Below, piece by piece: positions 22,440 through 33,030 of a DNA stretch of 64,000 bases; position 1 is the first letter of the stretch, and each line of letters starts with the position of its first letter. The notes beneath the pieces are model-generated. The model had not been told where the DNA came from, searched no databases, and was given only the letters and a program-made list of their open reading frames with translations. The stretch spans positions 3,031,501 through 3,095,500 of the forward strand of contig NC_070573.1 in NCBI RefSeq assembly GCF_026914185.1, read 5' to 3'. The stretch is from Puccinia triticina (lineage: Eukaryota; Basidiomycota; Pucciniomycetes; Pucciniales; Pucciniaceae). A program made the translations under genes and the position numbers.

Positions 22440-22653
22440 CCGGCTCCTCATCTTGCCTCTTTCACCAACTCCTCTCAAAACATCGTCACATCCACTGTTT
22501 CTCAGCAACCCTGAAAATAATTTGGTTCGCTGCAAAAAGTTCATAGTTTACTTTCATTCGTGACAAGCGAAAAGATTACTTGGTCCTTTTTTGTTCTTTG
22601 CTCGCTGCCTCGATTTCCTCAGACCAACTGTGCAGAATATTAGCTCGGCCGTG

Positions 22654-23525
22654 ATGAACAAGTGGAGCAGGAACGACGTTAAAGCTCAAGAGAACCAACC
22701 CTTGACATCTGGTAAGACGGAAAACCTGGGTATTCTATCGACGGAATAACATCTTGTATTTGAACCAAGAGGACTTATATGTTCTACACTTTTCGCCCTG
22801 GTCTGAAAAATGAAAAAAGATGACGAAATGGATTTGAGCAATCCATTGCGACGGAGGGAGAGGGGCCAAACGTTTGCAGATAACGATAACGCGGAACACC
22901 AGAGTGAGTTTTCCTTTAACAAGGGATAAATTTTTGCTGACCAGGAAGTATTTCTGCATCAGGCCTCATGCAAACTCTGGCAAGGTTGGCTAACGCTTTC
23001 GACACCGTCAGGAACGTTTCGGCTAATGAAGTCCAAGGAAATGGTAGGAAAACGATCCACCTGGTTATGTTTGCTGTTGAAAATCCAGCCTTCTGAAAAC
23101 CTGTGTACGCTCAATTTTCAGGGAGCGCACCTGCTGCTCCAGCCCCAATCGACCCGGCACTAGTAAGGACTAGCGAAGCTGCGTCATCCGCTTTGAGGAC
23201 GCCCCCTCGCACACCGAACCGCACGAACCATACAAGAAAGCATACCAGTATGTCAACGCTCCAAGCACTTTTTTCTCTTGTCTAACTGCGCTTTCATAGC
23301 AGCATTTCGTTACCCCAAGGTCTCTAATTCATGTGCACTCACTACGATTTAGTGGTTGAAGGCTTTGCCATCCAAGCCCCTTTGAACGTCAAAGAGCGTC
23401 CTCAGGAAGCTCAGGGGGGCCAAGGCCAGGTCCAAATCAGTGGCAGTCAACAAAGAACACCCCCAGGCCACAGATCACCCCCAGGAGCATCCGAGGCATG
23501 TTTTACTCCACCTTTATGCCCCTGA
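22654..23525 (+). CDS. Small intron-containing gene of unknown function
   Basis: Proposed exons with good GT-AG sites: 22654-22711 (MNKWSRNDVKAQENQPLTS), 22963-23043 (GLMQTLARLANAFDTVRNVSANEVQGN), and 23122 to about 23250 (SAPAAPAPIDPALVRTSEAASSALRTPPRTPNRTNHTRKHTS). One or two less certain exons end at 23525 (LNVKERPQEAQGGQGQVQISGSQQRTPPGHRSPPG, written here in part). The first three keep frame across introns. The protein would be about 150-190 residues, polar and rich in Ala/Pro/Thr with basic RTP repeats, without membrane segment or known domain. An AATAAA lies at 23714. It does not look like a transposase. The last exon joins are uncertain. Confidence 0.42.
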
Positions 23526-24258
23526 AATATTCCTTCTGCGGTTCCTCGCTCATTTCAACCTTTATTTACAACCCTTCTGATAGTCCGAAACCTTCGTCCA
23601 CCCATCCACGCCGGCTTCCAAGTCGCGATTCTATTGATACATCCATCACATATATGATTATGCTGGACATAATTGTGGATCTCGGAAGTACAAACTGATG
23701 CATTTTATTTGAAGAATAAAAGTGGATCACATGGAAGCTTCTCCGTTGGCTATATCCTCTTGCCTATCTGGAGAACGTTCTGCTACATGACTATAAACGA
23801 ATTCTAATAGTTCATTTGATTGGAAAGTTTTATTGCTTGATTCACGGTCCTGCAATCTGTGTTTTTATTGTAAAATAGTTCATGGTTTAAGCCATACAAG
23901 GAATCATAGTTTCTTCAATTTCTTTCATAATCAAGTCTGCTCCAAAAAGCTTTAGCGTCCAGTTTTGAACTGGGTAATGAATTGGTGCATCAAAATTCTC
24001 CAGTTTTCCTGTGGATATTTCAGATGAAGGGTTCAATGGTCAAGACTCAAGAATCAAGATGTCTTGGCTCTGTTGTTTCCCAGTTACTGGGTTACGCTCC
24101 AGCTCACTAGACACTGGAGTCTGCGCAAGTTTGTCATGATGAATAAACATCATTCCAAACCACATCAGGTCATGAGCCCTCTTCTTGAAAAATACTAAAT
24201 TTTTTCATATCACTCAAATCTCACTGCTCAGCGTAGGGACCGCTTCTTCTTATTTATA
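23526..24258. other. AT-rich intergenic region
   Basis: No gene or repeat recognised apart from the AATAAA near 23714, which could end the preceding transcript. Confidence 0.5.
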
Positions 24259-24569
24259 AGAGCATCCTTACCGGTCGAGCTAAGATCGCGCGAGTTTGCT
24301 ATTGCTAGCTAAATTAGTAAGAGTGAAATCAAGCGTACCAGTGTCTAGCTTAGCATTGAGTTCGGTTTTGTGTGCGGGTTGATGGCAGTTAGCTCACAAG
24401 CTAGCTGTTGCTAAATGCAGTGACGGTTAGCATCCGCATCGGTTCAGCTAAAAGCTAACCTAAATTACCGCTCGCTAAGAGCCGAGTTTAGCGACGCGGA
24501 GGGCACCCCACACCGGTCGAGCCAAATCAAATGGTAAGCTCACCTGACTACGCTATCAACACCCACCAC

Positions 24570-25080
24570 CGGTCATGGAGGTTTGTATGTACTCTCGATG
24601 ACCGGTACATATGTACCCTTGATGACCGGTACAAACCGGTCATCGATCAGCCAGCTTGAGTCTACTTGATGACCGGTACAAACTGGTCATCGAGGGGAAT
24701 CACACTCGATGGCTGGTGCAAAACAGTACAAAACACTAATCACATGGGTGGATCCCTCTCGATGACCATTTGTACCGGTCATCAAGAGCCTCAAGTAGCG
24801 TCAATTCCTCTCAATGACCGGTGGGACTGGTCATTGAGAGGTTTTATGTCATCTCGATGAACGGACTGACTGGTCATCGAGAGGCTATATGTCCTCTCAA
24901 TGACCGGTTAGACCGTTCATCGAGAGGTTGTATTTCCTCTTGATGACCGGTTAGACCGGTCATTGGACATCTTGAGTCCACTCGATGATTGGCTGGTACC
25001 GGTCATCGAGAGGCTTGACTATGTAGCGTCGAGTCCTCTCGATGACCGGCGGTCTGACCGGTCATCGAGAGGCTGTATGT
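24570..25080. repeat. Tandem array of hairpin units (CGATGACCGGT...ACCGGTCATCG)
   Basis: About nine irregular units, each a near-palindrome of the form CTCTCGATGACCGGT, a few bases, ACCGGTCATCGAGAGG, separated by 15-40 bp of related spacer (for example GTTTTATGTC, GCTATATGTC). Point changes in one arm are often not matched in the other. A smaller relative with CACTTGATGACCAGTAC lies at 51800-51895. Confidence 0.85.
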
Positions 25081-25194
25081 CCTTCTTGGGGCGAAGTGGG
25101 AGCAATGCGGAGCTGGCTGGGGGAGGGATGCGCAGCTATAGCTTCGTCCATAAGTGTTGCCAGATTTGTCGACCTTTATCGAAGAAAGCCAAAA

Positions 25195-25342
25195 TGGAGG
25201 ACTTCCTGCCAATCTGGAAACCCAGATTTTCCCAGATTTTGCAGGGAAATCTAGCCAGATCTAGGATTTGGGACAATCAAGCCCAGATTTCACCGCAAAA
25301 TCTGGAAAAATCTGAGTTCCCAGATTGACGGGAAGTCCTCCA
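25195..25342. mobile_element. 148-bp MITE, copy 2
   Basis: Same length and structure as 3772-3919: starts TGGAGGACTTCCTGCCAATC, ends GACGGGAAGTCCTCCA, interior runs of CCAGATTTT and AAAATCTGG. The two copies differ by scattered substitutions, so they are not a recent duplication of the region. Confidence 0.85.
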
Positions 25343-25345
25343 ATA

Positions 25346-27414
25346 TTTAGGCCCCGTTTGGCAGGGCCCAGCGTCACATATGGTAATAAACCACAGCGTA
25401 ATAATCCAAATAAGCTTTATGCAACCTTATTTGTATTATTACTGGGCTTACACAATTATAGAGGGCCGTTTGGGACGGCCACCGTCATATAGCAACAGCA
25501 GTCCTGTCTGTTTGGTGCGCCACTCAAAAACAAGTCCGGCCTGCGCTTCTCTCCTCCTCAAATCCAATGCCACGATGCCCCCACCGGGCTCCGCAACCCT
25601 TGACAACGTCTGCCTCTTGTCTCGCTTCCAAGACAAATGCCAGCAGAAAGTCATCAAGCTGATCATCTTGATGGTGATTCTAGCCTTGCTAAGTTGCTAT
25701 ATGAGTGGTCACAGACAATCAAAACCCCCTACAACAGTTCTTGGCTGTCCAGACGCGATTATGTGAAGTTTCTCCTTGGGTCAGGTGGTTGCAAAAGGCC
25801 ATTTCCCCCCATGTTGATATTGAGACACATGGCTGACCGGATGACCACGCGCTGCGCTGTGGCTTAACCTAATTTGATGATAGTTACAAACACTCCTGAG
25901 ATGTACATAGTTCAACCTTCTTCCGCTAGATTGTACTCTACTCATCTCTTCATTTGTTTCTCACCATCATCAATTCACTCACGTTCATCCTCTGGTCATC
26001 CACAGGTATGCCTCTAGTATCCACTCTCATTCTTCACTGTATCCCTAGTCTTACCGTGTTGTCTTCTCATCTCAGGTGCACCTCCACCTGAGTCTGTCAA
26101 ATGAGTGCTCCTGGTCTATAGCAGTGCGGGTGTATGCTTAGTGAGAGGACTGCGGAATGTATGCAAAATGATTTCCCCCCTGAATCCCTTGCCTGCGGAG
26201 CTCGAGTGAGAACCTCAGACTCAAGAAGAACTCCAAAAAATCGCCGACTATCCCGCATATCCCTTAATCCACTGCCAATCTCATCCCAACTGCTCAATTC
26301 TAAAATCACTTCCACCACTCGCTTAGACTTTGAAGATTCAGGAGGAGCTTGGATTCAACTCAAGTGGAGGTATTGCCGAACCCCTTCTTCTCTCTCTTCT
26401 CCGCTCTCTCTCTTCTGATTTACTCTTGTTGATCATTTTCTTTATCTCCCAGGCTTGCTGTTGTTTCTCTCTCCCTTTACAATCTTATTTGTCTATTCTT
26501 TGAGTCGTAGTGAGGACTAGAACATCTGAAGGTACATTGTGATTTCATTCCTTTTCATCATAATGTGTCTTACTTATTTTCTCTTTTCTCTTTTATTGTC
26601 AGTTATCTACTACTATTAGCTTTAGGTATTAGCTGCAATAAAGTTGTTGATCTCAAATTCCTACAGAGTCTTGTCCCGCCGTTCGCGTAGCTCACAGCGT
26701 TCCTGCTGTTGTCATAGGTTGGTATCAGTGTCATTGTGTTTCACTCATATCTTCATTTGTTTCTCACCATCATCAATTCACTCATGTTCATCCTCTGGTC
26801 ATCCACAGGTGTGCCTCCACCTGAGTCTTGTCCCGCTGTTTGCGTAGCTCACGACGTTCCTGCTGTTGTCATAGGTGTGCCTCCACCTGAGTCTTGTCCC
26901 GCCGTTCGCGTAGCTCACAGCGTTCCTGCTGTTGTCATAGATCCCCCAGCTTGTTGTCCTTTAGTTGAGATGGCTTGGCCTTTGTTGGAGGGTGGTTGCA
27001 TAAGGCCAATTATCAAAAGGCATTGGATTTGGGTGAAAAAGTGGGGCCAATTGTTGGTACTGTGGATTAATCAGGTTTTTTGGGTCAGGAAGCGGAGGCG
27101 GGATTGAAGCCTCAGTCAATTGGGGGGAGGGTTTGAGGATGGAGGTCTTTTGCGTCGGGGTGCCATTGAGTTGCACCAATTCAAGGCCAAAGGGAGCGAT
27201 TATGACCACAAATTTTGGGGTCAGGGTGAAATATCCCAAGTGGCGGGGGGAATAATGGAGCGTGAACTCCTGTCTTCAACTTTATGACACTTGGTGGGCT
27301 GCCAAACAGGGACAGGACAGAGGATAGCGTAATATGCCCTGTGCCCCCAAAAATAATCTGCAAAGTTTTTTATGACGCTCCCACATTTTTGTGGACAGCC
27401 AAACGGAGCCTAAA
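25346..27414. mobile_element. TIR element TTTAGGCCCCGTTTGGC, TSD CAATA
   Basis: The left end TTTAGGCCCCGTTTGGC and right end GCCAAACGGAGCCTAAA are inverted repeats, and CAATA flanks both (25341-25345 and 27415-27419). Inner secondary copies of GTTTGG...GTCATA-type motifs occur near 25465 and 27290. The 2.1-kb interior has low-quality frames only, including internally duplicated sequence. It abuts the MITE at 25342, sharing its last two bases with the duplication. Confidence 0.6.
25945..26945 (+). repeat. Internal tandem and dispersed duplications
   Basis: A unit of about 66 bp (GTGTGCCTCCACCTGAGTC ... GTTCCTGCTGTTGTCATAG) occurs twice in tandem at 26812-26941, with a partial third copy at 26669-26718. 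A second unit (TCATTTGTTTCTCACCATCA ... CATCCACAGGT) occurs at 25950-26006 and 26751-26810. The plus-strand frame over the tandem copies is a by-product. Confidence 0.75.
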
Positions 27415-27769
27415 CAATAGCCCAGGACTCACCAACACCGGTGTGGTGTTTCTGTTGCTAAATTTGGCTTAGTGCAGGGTTTAACACAACCAATGCCGAT
27501 GCTCTTAGCTGGATTCTGAGCTTTCAGCTAATTTGGCTTGCGCTGAGCTCATCCCGGTGTGGTTGAATTTGGTAGTTAAAATATTTAGCTGTGAGCCAAA
27601 CTAGCCACCAGTAAGGATGCTCTAGATGTCTTCAGTATCAATGGTGGGCTGATAAAACAGTATTGTTAGTGCAGGGTATGTTTATTCTTTTGCACTTAAC
27701 TAAAGCTATAATCAATTTTCTGCAAATAACTATACTTTTTTTGTTGTTCTTTTTGGCTGTTATCAACGG

Positions 27770-29065
27770 TGGGCCACTGCGCTAAATTCAGTCAGTAGTT
27801 CAGCGTAACGTAGTGGATCTAAACTACAAATGATGGGGTTTTCCGTTGGCGGGCAGTGATTGCCACTACCGCTAACAGGCAACCCTTGAAACTATACGGC
27901 CTCTGTGAGCCTGAGTCTCTATAGTGACTGCAGGACACAATAAATGGGGGGACAATAGTTGGAATTCTTGGGATGAAGAAAATACAACTATAAGAGAAAG
28001 AGAGAAAGAGAAAGAGAAAAACAGAGCAGGATCAGGATAAAGAGAAGTACTAGGTTATTCTAGTGGGAATGCACGTCCACTGGCAATGCTACTCTTCAGA
28101 AGAGTGCTGCCAATCTGTGCTAGAAAGAGCTACAGCTTCCTCTCAGGAGGGTATCTGGATTAGATAAGTTTAATCCAGCCACAATTTTTTAGCTTCCTTC
28201 TGGATAGTCAAGGTTCTTAAAGGGAAACCTGAGGGACAGCCCTGTAACCTAGATTTAAGGCAAAGGCCAACTGATAATAAGGGACAGCCCTGTGATCAAG
28301 ATCAAGGCAAAGGCCAGTAGATTTGGAGGGACAGCCCTGTGATCAAGAAGGAGATAAAAACCAACAGAAAAGAGCAGATCAAGCAAGACACAGAGTTGTA
28401 CCTCTGAGATAACCAAGGTTCAGAGAAAGAGGTTACTTACTGTCAATATCCTAGGCGCCTGTGACGGTAGGTATACTGGGAGTGTAGTAAACTCTTTGGT
28501 GGTGATCCTTGGGTTATCTGGGTGGTGGTTCTGGTGTGCTGAAGTCTGTAGATCCGCCTCAGGCAAGGGGGATCCTGACTACGAAAATTTTCACAGTTTG
28601 CTTATGTAATTTACATATGTACATGTGGTTTGGCGCGCCTGGTAGCGCTGACACGTCACAACTGCGCAAGCGCGCTACAACTCAATAACTCAGGGAAGGA
28701 GCATAGTTACAAGGAATTGATAAGTTGTAACTATGGTTAAAATTGCATGAGGAAACAGAATATGAAGTCAAAACAAGGTTATCTCTTAAGATGAAAAGGA
28801 TATAAAGTAATTTATATGTAACAAAGATAGAACAGGCAGCTTTTAGGTCAGCTGTGATGACTCTAAGGCTGACAGCCTCTATTGCCGCTATCAGCGCTAG
28901 CAGTACTATTCAACCACTAAAAAAGCTGATAGTGTTGTTAGTGCCTCTTAGTGTGGCTTAGCGGCCAGTAGCGGGCGCTACAGCTAATGGCACTGTGTCA
29001 GTAACTACGCAAAGCTGATAAACTAACATATATTGGAATGTAGTGTAACATAGTTGAGTGGCCCA
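27770..29065. mobile_element. Possible TIR element TGGGCCACT holding a solo LTR
   Basis: TGGGCCACTGCGCTAAATT at 27770 pairs with the reverse complement of sequence ending AGTGGCCCA at 29065. Both flanks also share GTTAGTG/CGCTA words. No target duplication seen. A similar pair bounds 32461-32783. Confidence 0.35.
27904..28874 (-). mobile_element. Solo LTR, copy B, TSD GCCTC
   Basis: 971 bp, reverse complement beginning TGTCAGCCTTAGAGTCA and ending CTCAGGCTCACA. The same sequence, in plus orientation and diverged, lies at 53000-53933. Exact five-base duplications GCCTC flank it (27899-27903 and 28875-28879), which marks a complete LTR left by recombination between the two LTRs of an element. 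It contains a GGCGCGCC word, a GA-rich microsatellite near 27990-28020 and three copies of GGGACAGCCCTGTGATC. Confidence 0.92.
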
Positions 29066-29113
29066 TCACTTTTACTACTGACCCAGTAGCAAACACTATT
29101 TTTTGGGAGATTT

Positions 29114-29323
29114 TTGTACCATATTGCATTTGAACAGGAAGAGTTCATTGTTAATGAAGTCCTGCTCAATTGTGGATTCTTTGCAGCAGGAGTGCCAAAA
29201 AACTACAAGCAGGCACAAAAGCCAGTTGAACGGGAACATTGGAAGGTGGCCTTTGAAGTGGACCTAAGCAACCTGGACTGGAAGGAGGTTTGGGAAGTGT
29301 GCTTTATGGATGTTGTAACCTAA
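29114..29323 (+). pseudogene. Ty1/copia reverse-transcriptase fragment
   Basis: A 69-codon frame. Its part PKNYKQAQKPVEREHWKVAF ... DLSNLDWKEVWEV fits the first block of copia-type reverse transcriptase (pattern P.tY..A....e.W..A...El..L....vWevv). No YVDD motif, integrase or LTR nearby. It is a truncated remnant; homology is judged by eye. Confidence 0.5.
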
Positions 29324-29635
29324 ACAGTTAGGTTACATATAGTGACACTTGCCTGCCCTAAGACTATGTTTATGGCTGGGAAACAAGCTGCAGAGCTTGT
29401 TCCCGTTGTTCATTACAATATTATTGGTTTCAGTCACCACAGGTTATGAGCCTGTGTATCAATTATACTATTTCTGTGTATCTCTATTAATTGCTGGTAA
29501 ATCAGAGGAGGGTTTAATTGACCAGTCTCTTATGTTTCCGTCACCACAATGGACTAGACCAATAAAGAACTGGACAGGTGTTGGGTGTTTGCAATCAAGA
29601 CGGTGCAGGATGTTGAATTATGAATGATCTCACCC

Positions 29636-29790
29636 GTGGTAGAGCTGGCACTTTGTACCCGGGTACCCGTGGCAGGTGCGGGTACCTGCCTGAATTTCCC
29701 CTCGAACTGGACACCCACACCCGTACCTGCACACTCCAACGGGTACCTTCCTACAGGCGCCTAGTACCTGTCAGCCGGGCTACTATATTA
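29636..29790 (+). repeat. GTACC-rich small repeat, copy 1
   Basis: Starts TAGAGCTGGCACTTTGTACC and includes GTGCGGGTACCTGCCTGAAT and TTCCCCTCGAACTGGA. It matches 34786-34960 in order and orientation. The repeated GGTACC/GCAGGT words can form hairpins. Likely a non-autonomous element. Confidence 0.65.
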
Positions 29791-31600
29791 AGTAGAGCCC
29801 AGCTAACCTTTTTATGTAAATCCAAGTTTCTTAAATCCACACAAATGTGGAAACCTAGATCTAAGTTTTGGCGTATTTCCAATTCAAAAATAACACAACA
29901 GAAGAGCACACAATTTTGAGAGCAGTTGAAAATATCCCCAAAGACCCAAAGGCCCTATGGATGACCCTCCAGCTGTGCCGGAGCAACAAGCAAAAAAGGG
30001 CCGGTGGTGAAAGACTCTGTGAAAGAGCTGTCAAGGAGGGGCCTAATCAAGCAACTAGGGGGCTTCCAGGGAGGGGGCGGACGAAACCGGAACCCCTGGG
30101 GGACATTCCTGCTGGACATGGTGGCTGCCTTATATACCCGCTCGACCTTTTTCCACTGGGTAGTTGTTATCCAGCCGCACTCGTTGCCAGCTCAACTACA
30201 TAAACGCCACAGACAAAACCAACCCCCACGGACCGTCTCCACTGCCTTGGCCATTCTTGTTCAATCAAGCAGTTGGCTTCTCAACCGTCACAAGGCATCC
30301 AGGCAAGATGAAGCAAGCCCCGCCAAGAAACCCTTCTTGCAAGACTCTTCATAGCCGGATCCAGCGTCGCGACCTCCTTGTCAATGTCACACCAATGCCC
30401 ACCGTACCCTTGGGGCCTCGCCACTGACGTGGACAGAAACATGACGCTGAAGGCTGATCAAACTGCCGCACCACCATTACAGCGTACGGCCCAGGTCACC
30501 CAGCTTCGTCCGCCAGACATCATCCCCACCCGCTCCTCCTCATGCCGCCCACGCCGCTCATGCCCCTCTGACTTCAACCCCAACTGCTCCATCCCCTCAG
30601 CCGTGATCACCAACAGCTCAAGTAAGGAGAGCTAGCTTGCAGCCGTGTCTTGTCCTCGCAGCAAGAAGTACTGATCTTCTTTTCGGCACTCTTTCCCGCC
30701 GCTTCGCGATTGACTCTGTGTCCAGAAACGCTGCACTCTTTCTGGCCCATTCCTTGCGGCCGGTCAGAAAAATAACCCGAGAAGCTCGACTCCAGAGGTG
30801 TCTTCTCCACTTGGTAGACTCGACACCGCCCCGAAGGAGGCAGCTCCTAGCTGTACATAACCTCGCAAGCCTCGTAAGTGGAATATCGCTGCTTCTCTCT
30901 CGTCTCCTTTCAGTTCGCAGAGCCTTTCCTTATTGTGTATACCTCACGCCCCTCGCGGCGAGACGCGTCGATTGGAGGTGGTGTGCTTCTGATGCACAAA
31001 GAAACCGCACTTATTCTGATTTGGGGATGTACCATTCCGCCTCGCAAAAAAAAAAAACTCTGGAGTCTCCCTGGGACCTAACTTTCCGTACGCGCATCCC
31101 AGGGGAATAACTGAGGAGTGCTTGTTCTCCGATGCCTACACTGGGTGCACTCCGCTTGATGGGCATTCTTAACAATCCTCAGATGCCTGCGTCAAGCGAG
31201 CCGGGAATGAGTCCGATGCGCGTGTATGTCAGCTTTGCCCCTCGGGCGATCAGGTGATAGAAATTGAAGCCAGCCTAGCTCCTTAAAATAACCTCGAGCG
31301 GAACAGAACCACCTCCACACTTAACCTGCTGGCAGATTAAATTTCATTCTCAGAGTTCTGAAGTTGTTTACTATGCGAACAACAGGTACATTGTTGATTG
31401 ATCCGGATCGATCGCATTTGGCGAAAGGGGGTATGTATGACTTAAAACCTGACATTTAAACTCATCATCTTGCGCTCCACCATCTAACATTCTTCCTCAC
31501 CCTCTCGCTCCGTCTGATCTTTCATCCTAAACTTTAGTTGAGAAGGGCGGGGCTAAGGCCCACACCAAAACCAATCTGCTACGCCAACGGAAGGAGATCC
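29791..31600. other. Region without a confident gene
   Basis: Several overlapping frames (30004-30635, 30637-31110) are Ser/Pro/Arg-rich and lack motifs or consistent splice sites. They may be decayed gene sequence ahead of the dehydrogenase remnant. Confidence 0.4.
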
Positions 31601-31749
31601 CAAAATCCGCCTACATACATGGAGAACCACGAGCTACACAATCCCCCCCCCGTTTCTCTGCCCCCCGCACCTTCCCCCACCTTGTTCAACCAAGCTCAGC
31701 CCGCGATCAACTTCACGCAGCTTCAACCAGAAGATTGATGCCACTGTGT

Positions 31750-32170
31750 TCTGCGACTCGTCGGTCCGCTCATGGCCTGCGTGATCCTCCGCACGACCGT
31801 CTGTTGGAGCTTGCAAGCCTGGAGGAACCAGTGCCGGTCGCGCGATCAGATTGACTGGAATGATCAGGTTTTCCTCCTCACCGGCGGCAGCAATGGTCTG
31901 GGCAAGGTACTCGGGGAGACCTTGCCGTCAAATACATGACCGTCGTTGTCCTTGATATTGGTTTGCCCCACTCTTCAGCTACTCAATCTCCGCTTCTCCA
32001 TTTTTCTCTGGCTTATTTTTTCTCTCTTTGTCTGCTGATGTATCAAGGGCGGATGTATCAAGGTGATGTCTCCAATCCCGTAGCTATCAAAGCAGCAGCC
32101 AACTGTATTGGAGAATTGGATGGCTCCCCACAATTTCATCTAATGAATCATGATACAGGCATGTTTTATA
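31750..32170 (+). pseudogene. Short-chain dehydrogenase/reductase (SDR) remnant
   Basis: In one plus frame, LVGPLMACVILRTTVCWSL (hydrophobic, probably membrane-associated) leads into DQIDWNDQVFLLTGGSNGLG, containing the SDR nucleotide-binding motif TGGxxGLG near 31885-31905. A one-base shift then moves to LAVKYMTVVVLDIG (about 31925-31966), the second beta strand. After a likely intron comes YQGDVSNPVAIKAAANCIGEL ... LMNHDTG (about 32055-32157), matching the conserved DVS and NNAG region with decay. The catalytic YxxxK part is absent. This looks like a broken cellular gene, not transposon cargo; the original enzyme would have been an NAD(P)-dependent, membrane-linked oxidoreductase. Confidence 0.7.
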
Positions 32171-32460
32171 TAACATGCTCCTTGGTTTTGTATTGGTTGG
32201 CAATTTTAGATAATTAAATTCCATCCATTGTTAAGTTATTTTTTGCACCATATACAAATTGACCTGGGTTATAAATATCATAAAGTCATCATTCAAAAAG
32301 ATGAACACATCATGAAATACTGTCACAGAGTAAACCAGTTGATCTGGGAAGCTGGGATAACATCTTTTCCCCGGCTGTTCCTTGAACCTAGAAATTCCCA
32401 TCTTATTCCAAGTTCCCCAATGAATATTCTTGTCATAACCTTAAATCCTCCCACCAAAAG

Positions 32461-32783
32461 TGGGCCAATACACTAACATTATTTGTTAGTGTAGTGTAGT
32501 GTAGCCAAAACCAGCTAACAATTTCAATGTTTTCTGTGATCTTATCTTTTTGCTAAAAATACAGGAACTTGCCCAGGAAACAGTGATAGATAACAGCAAT
32601 AACTGTTATTTTATCCTGTTAGTAGCAATAAAAGGCATGTCATTGTTGTTATTGCTGTTATTTCTTGTTATTGCTATTATGGATACTTGTACCAGATATA
32701 ACAAACAACATGAATTTGGGAGTCAATAAAATGGCTACGCTAACAGTTATTGTCCAACAGCATTAGTGAAGTGCAGTGGCCCA
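32461..32783. mobile_element. Possible MITE with TGGGCCANTNCACT ends
   Basis: The left end TGGGCCAATACACTAAC and the reverse complement of the right end TGGGCCACTGCACTTCAC agree at 12 of the first 14 positions. The interior has a CACTAACA..TGTTAGTG hairpin and alternating TGTTATT words. No target duplication found. Confidence 0.4.
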
Positions 32784-32835
32784 TGGCTGCTCCCACCCCA
32801 CACCCTTGCACCCAGGCACACACTTTTTCTTCAAT

Positions 32836-32856
32836 GGGGGGGGGGGGGGGGGGGGG
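32836..32856 (+). repeat. Poly-G tract (21 G)
   Basis: Uninterrupted run of 21 guanines, then AGGGG. Its length may vary and could be affected by sequencing. A (AAAAT)n microsatellite follows at about 33005-33030, and a 16-C tract lies at 35059-35074. Confidence 0.9.
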
Positions 32857-33030
32857 AGGGGCTGGCTAATGAATCTGGCTTGACTTTGAACATGGGAGAG
32901 ATAGAGAAGATTGGACATGACCTGCTCCCCTGCAGCGGCGAAGCCGCTTTGGCCTCTAGTTAATTTAAATAAACTGCAGCGCAATAGCACCGCATAAGAA
33001 AAAGATAAAAATAAAAATAAAAATAAAAAT

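Larger units (their letters stand above)
24259..27623. mobile_element. TIR element starting AGAGCATCCTTAC, with nested insertions
   Basis: The left end is AGAGCATCCTTACCGGT and the right end, in reverse complement, is AGAGCATCCTTACTGGTGGC. Subterminal zones on both sides repeat GCTAGCTAAATT-like and AGCTAA words. No clear target duplication was found. Inside are a hairpin satellite (24570-25080), the 148-bp MITE (25195-25342) and another TIR element (25346-27414). No transposase of its own is visible. Confidence 0.65.

Noticed and set aside
24570..25080. CRISPR array
   Set aside because: Repeats are irregular hairpins with drifting sequence, spacers are related to each other, no cas genes occur, and the genome is eukaryotic.
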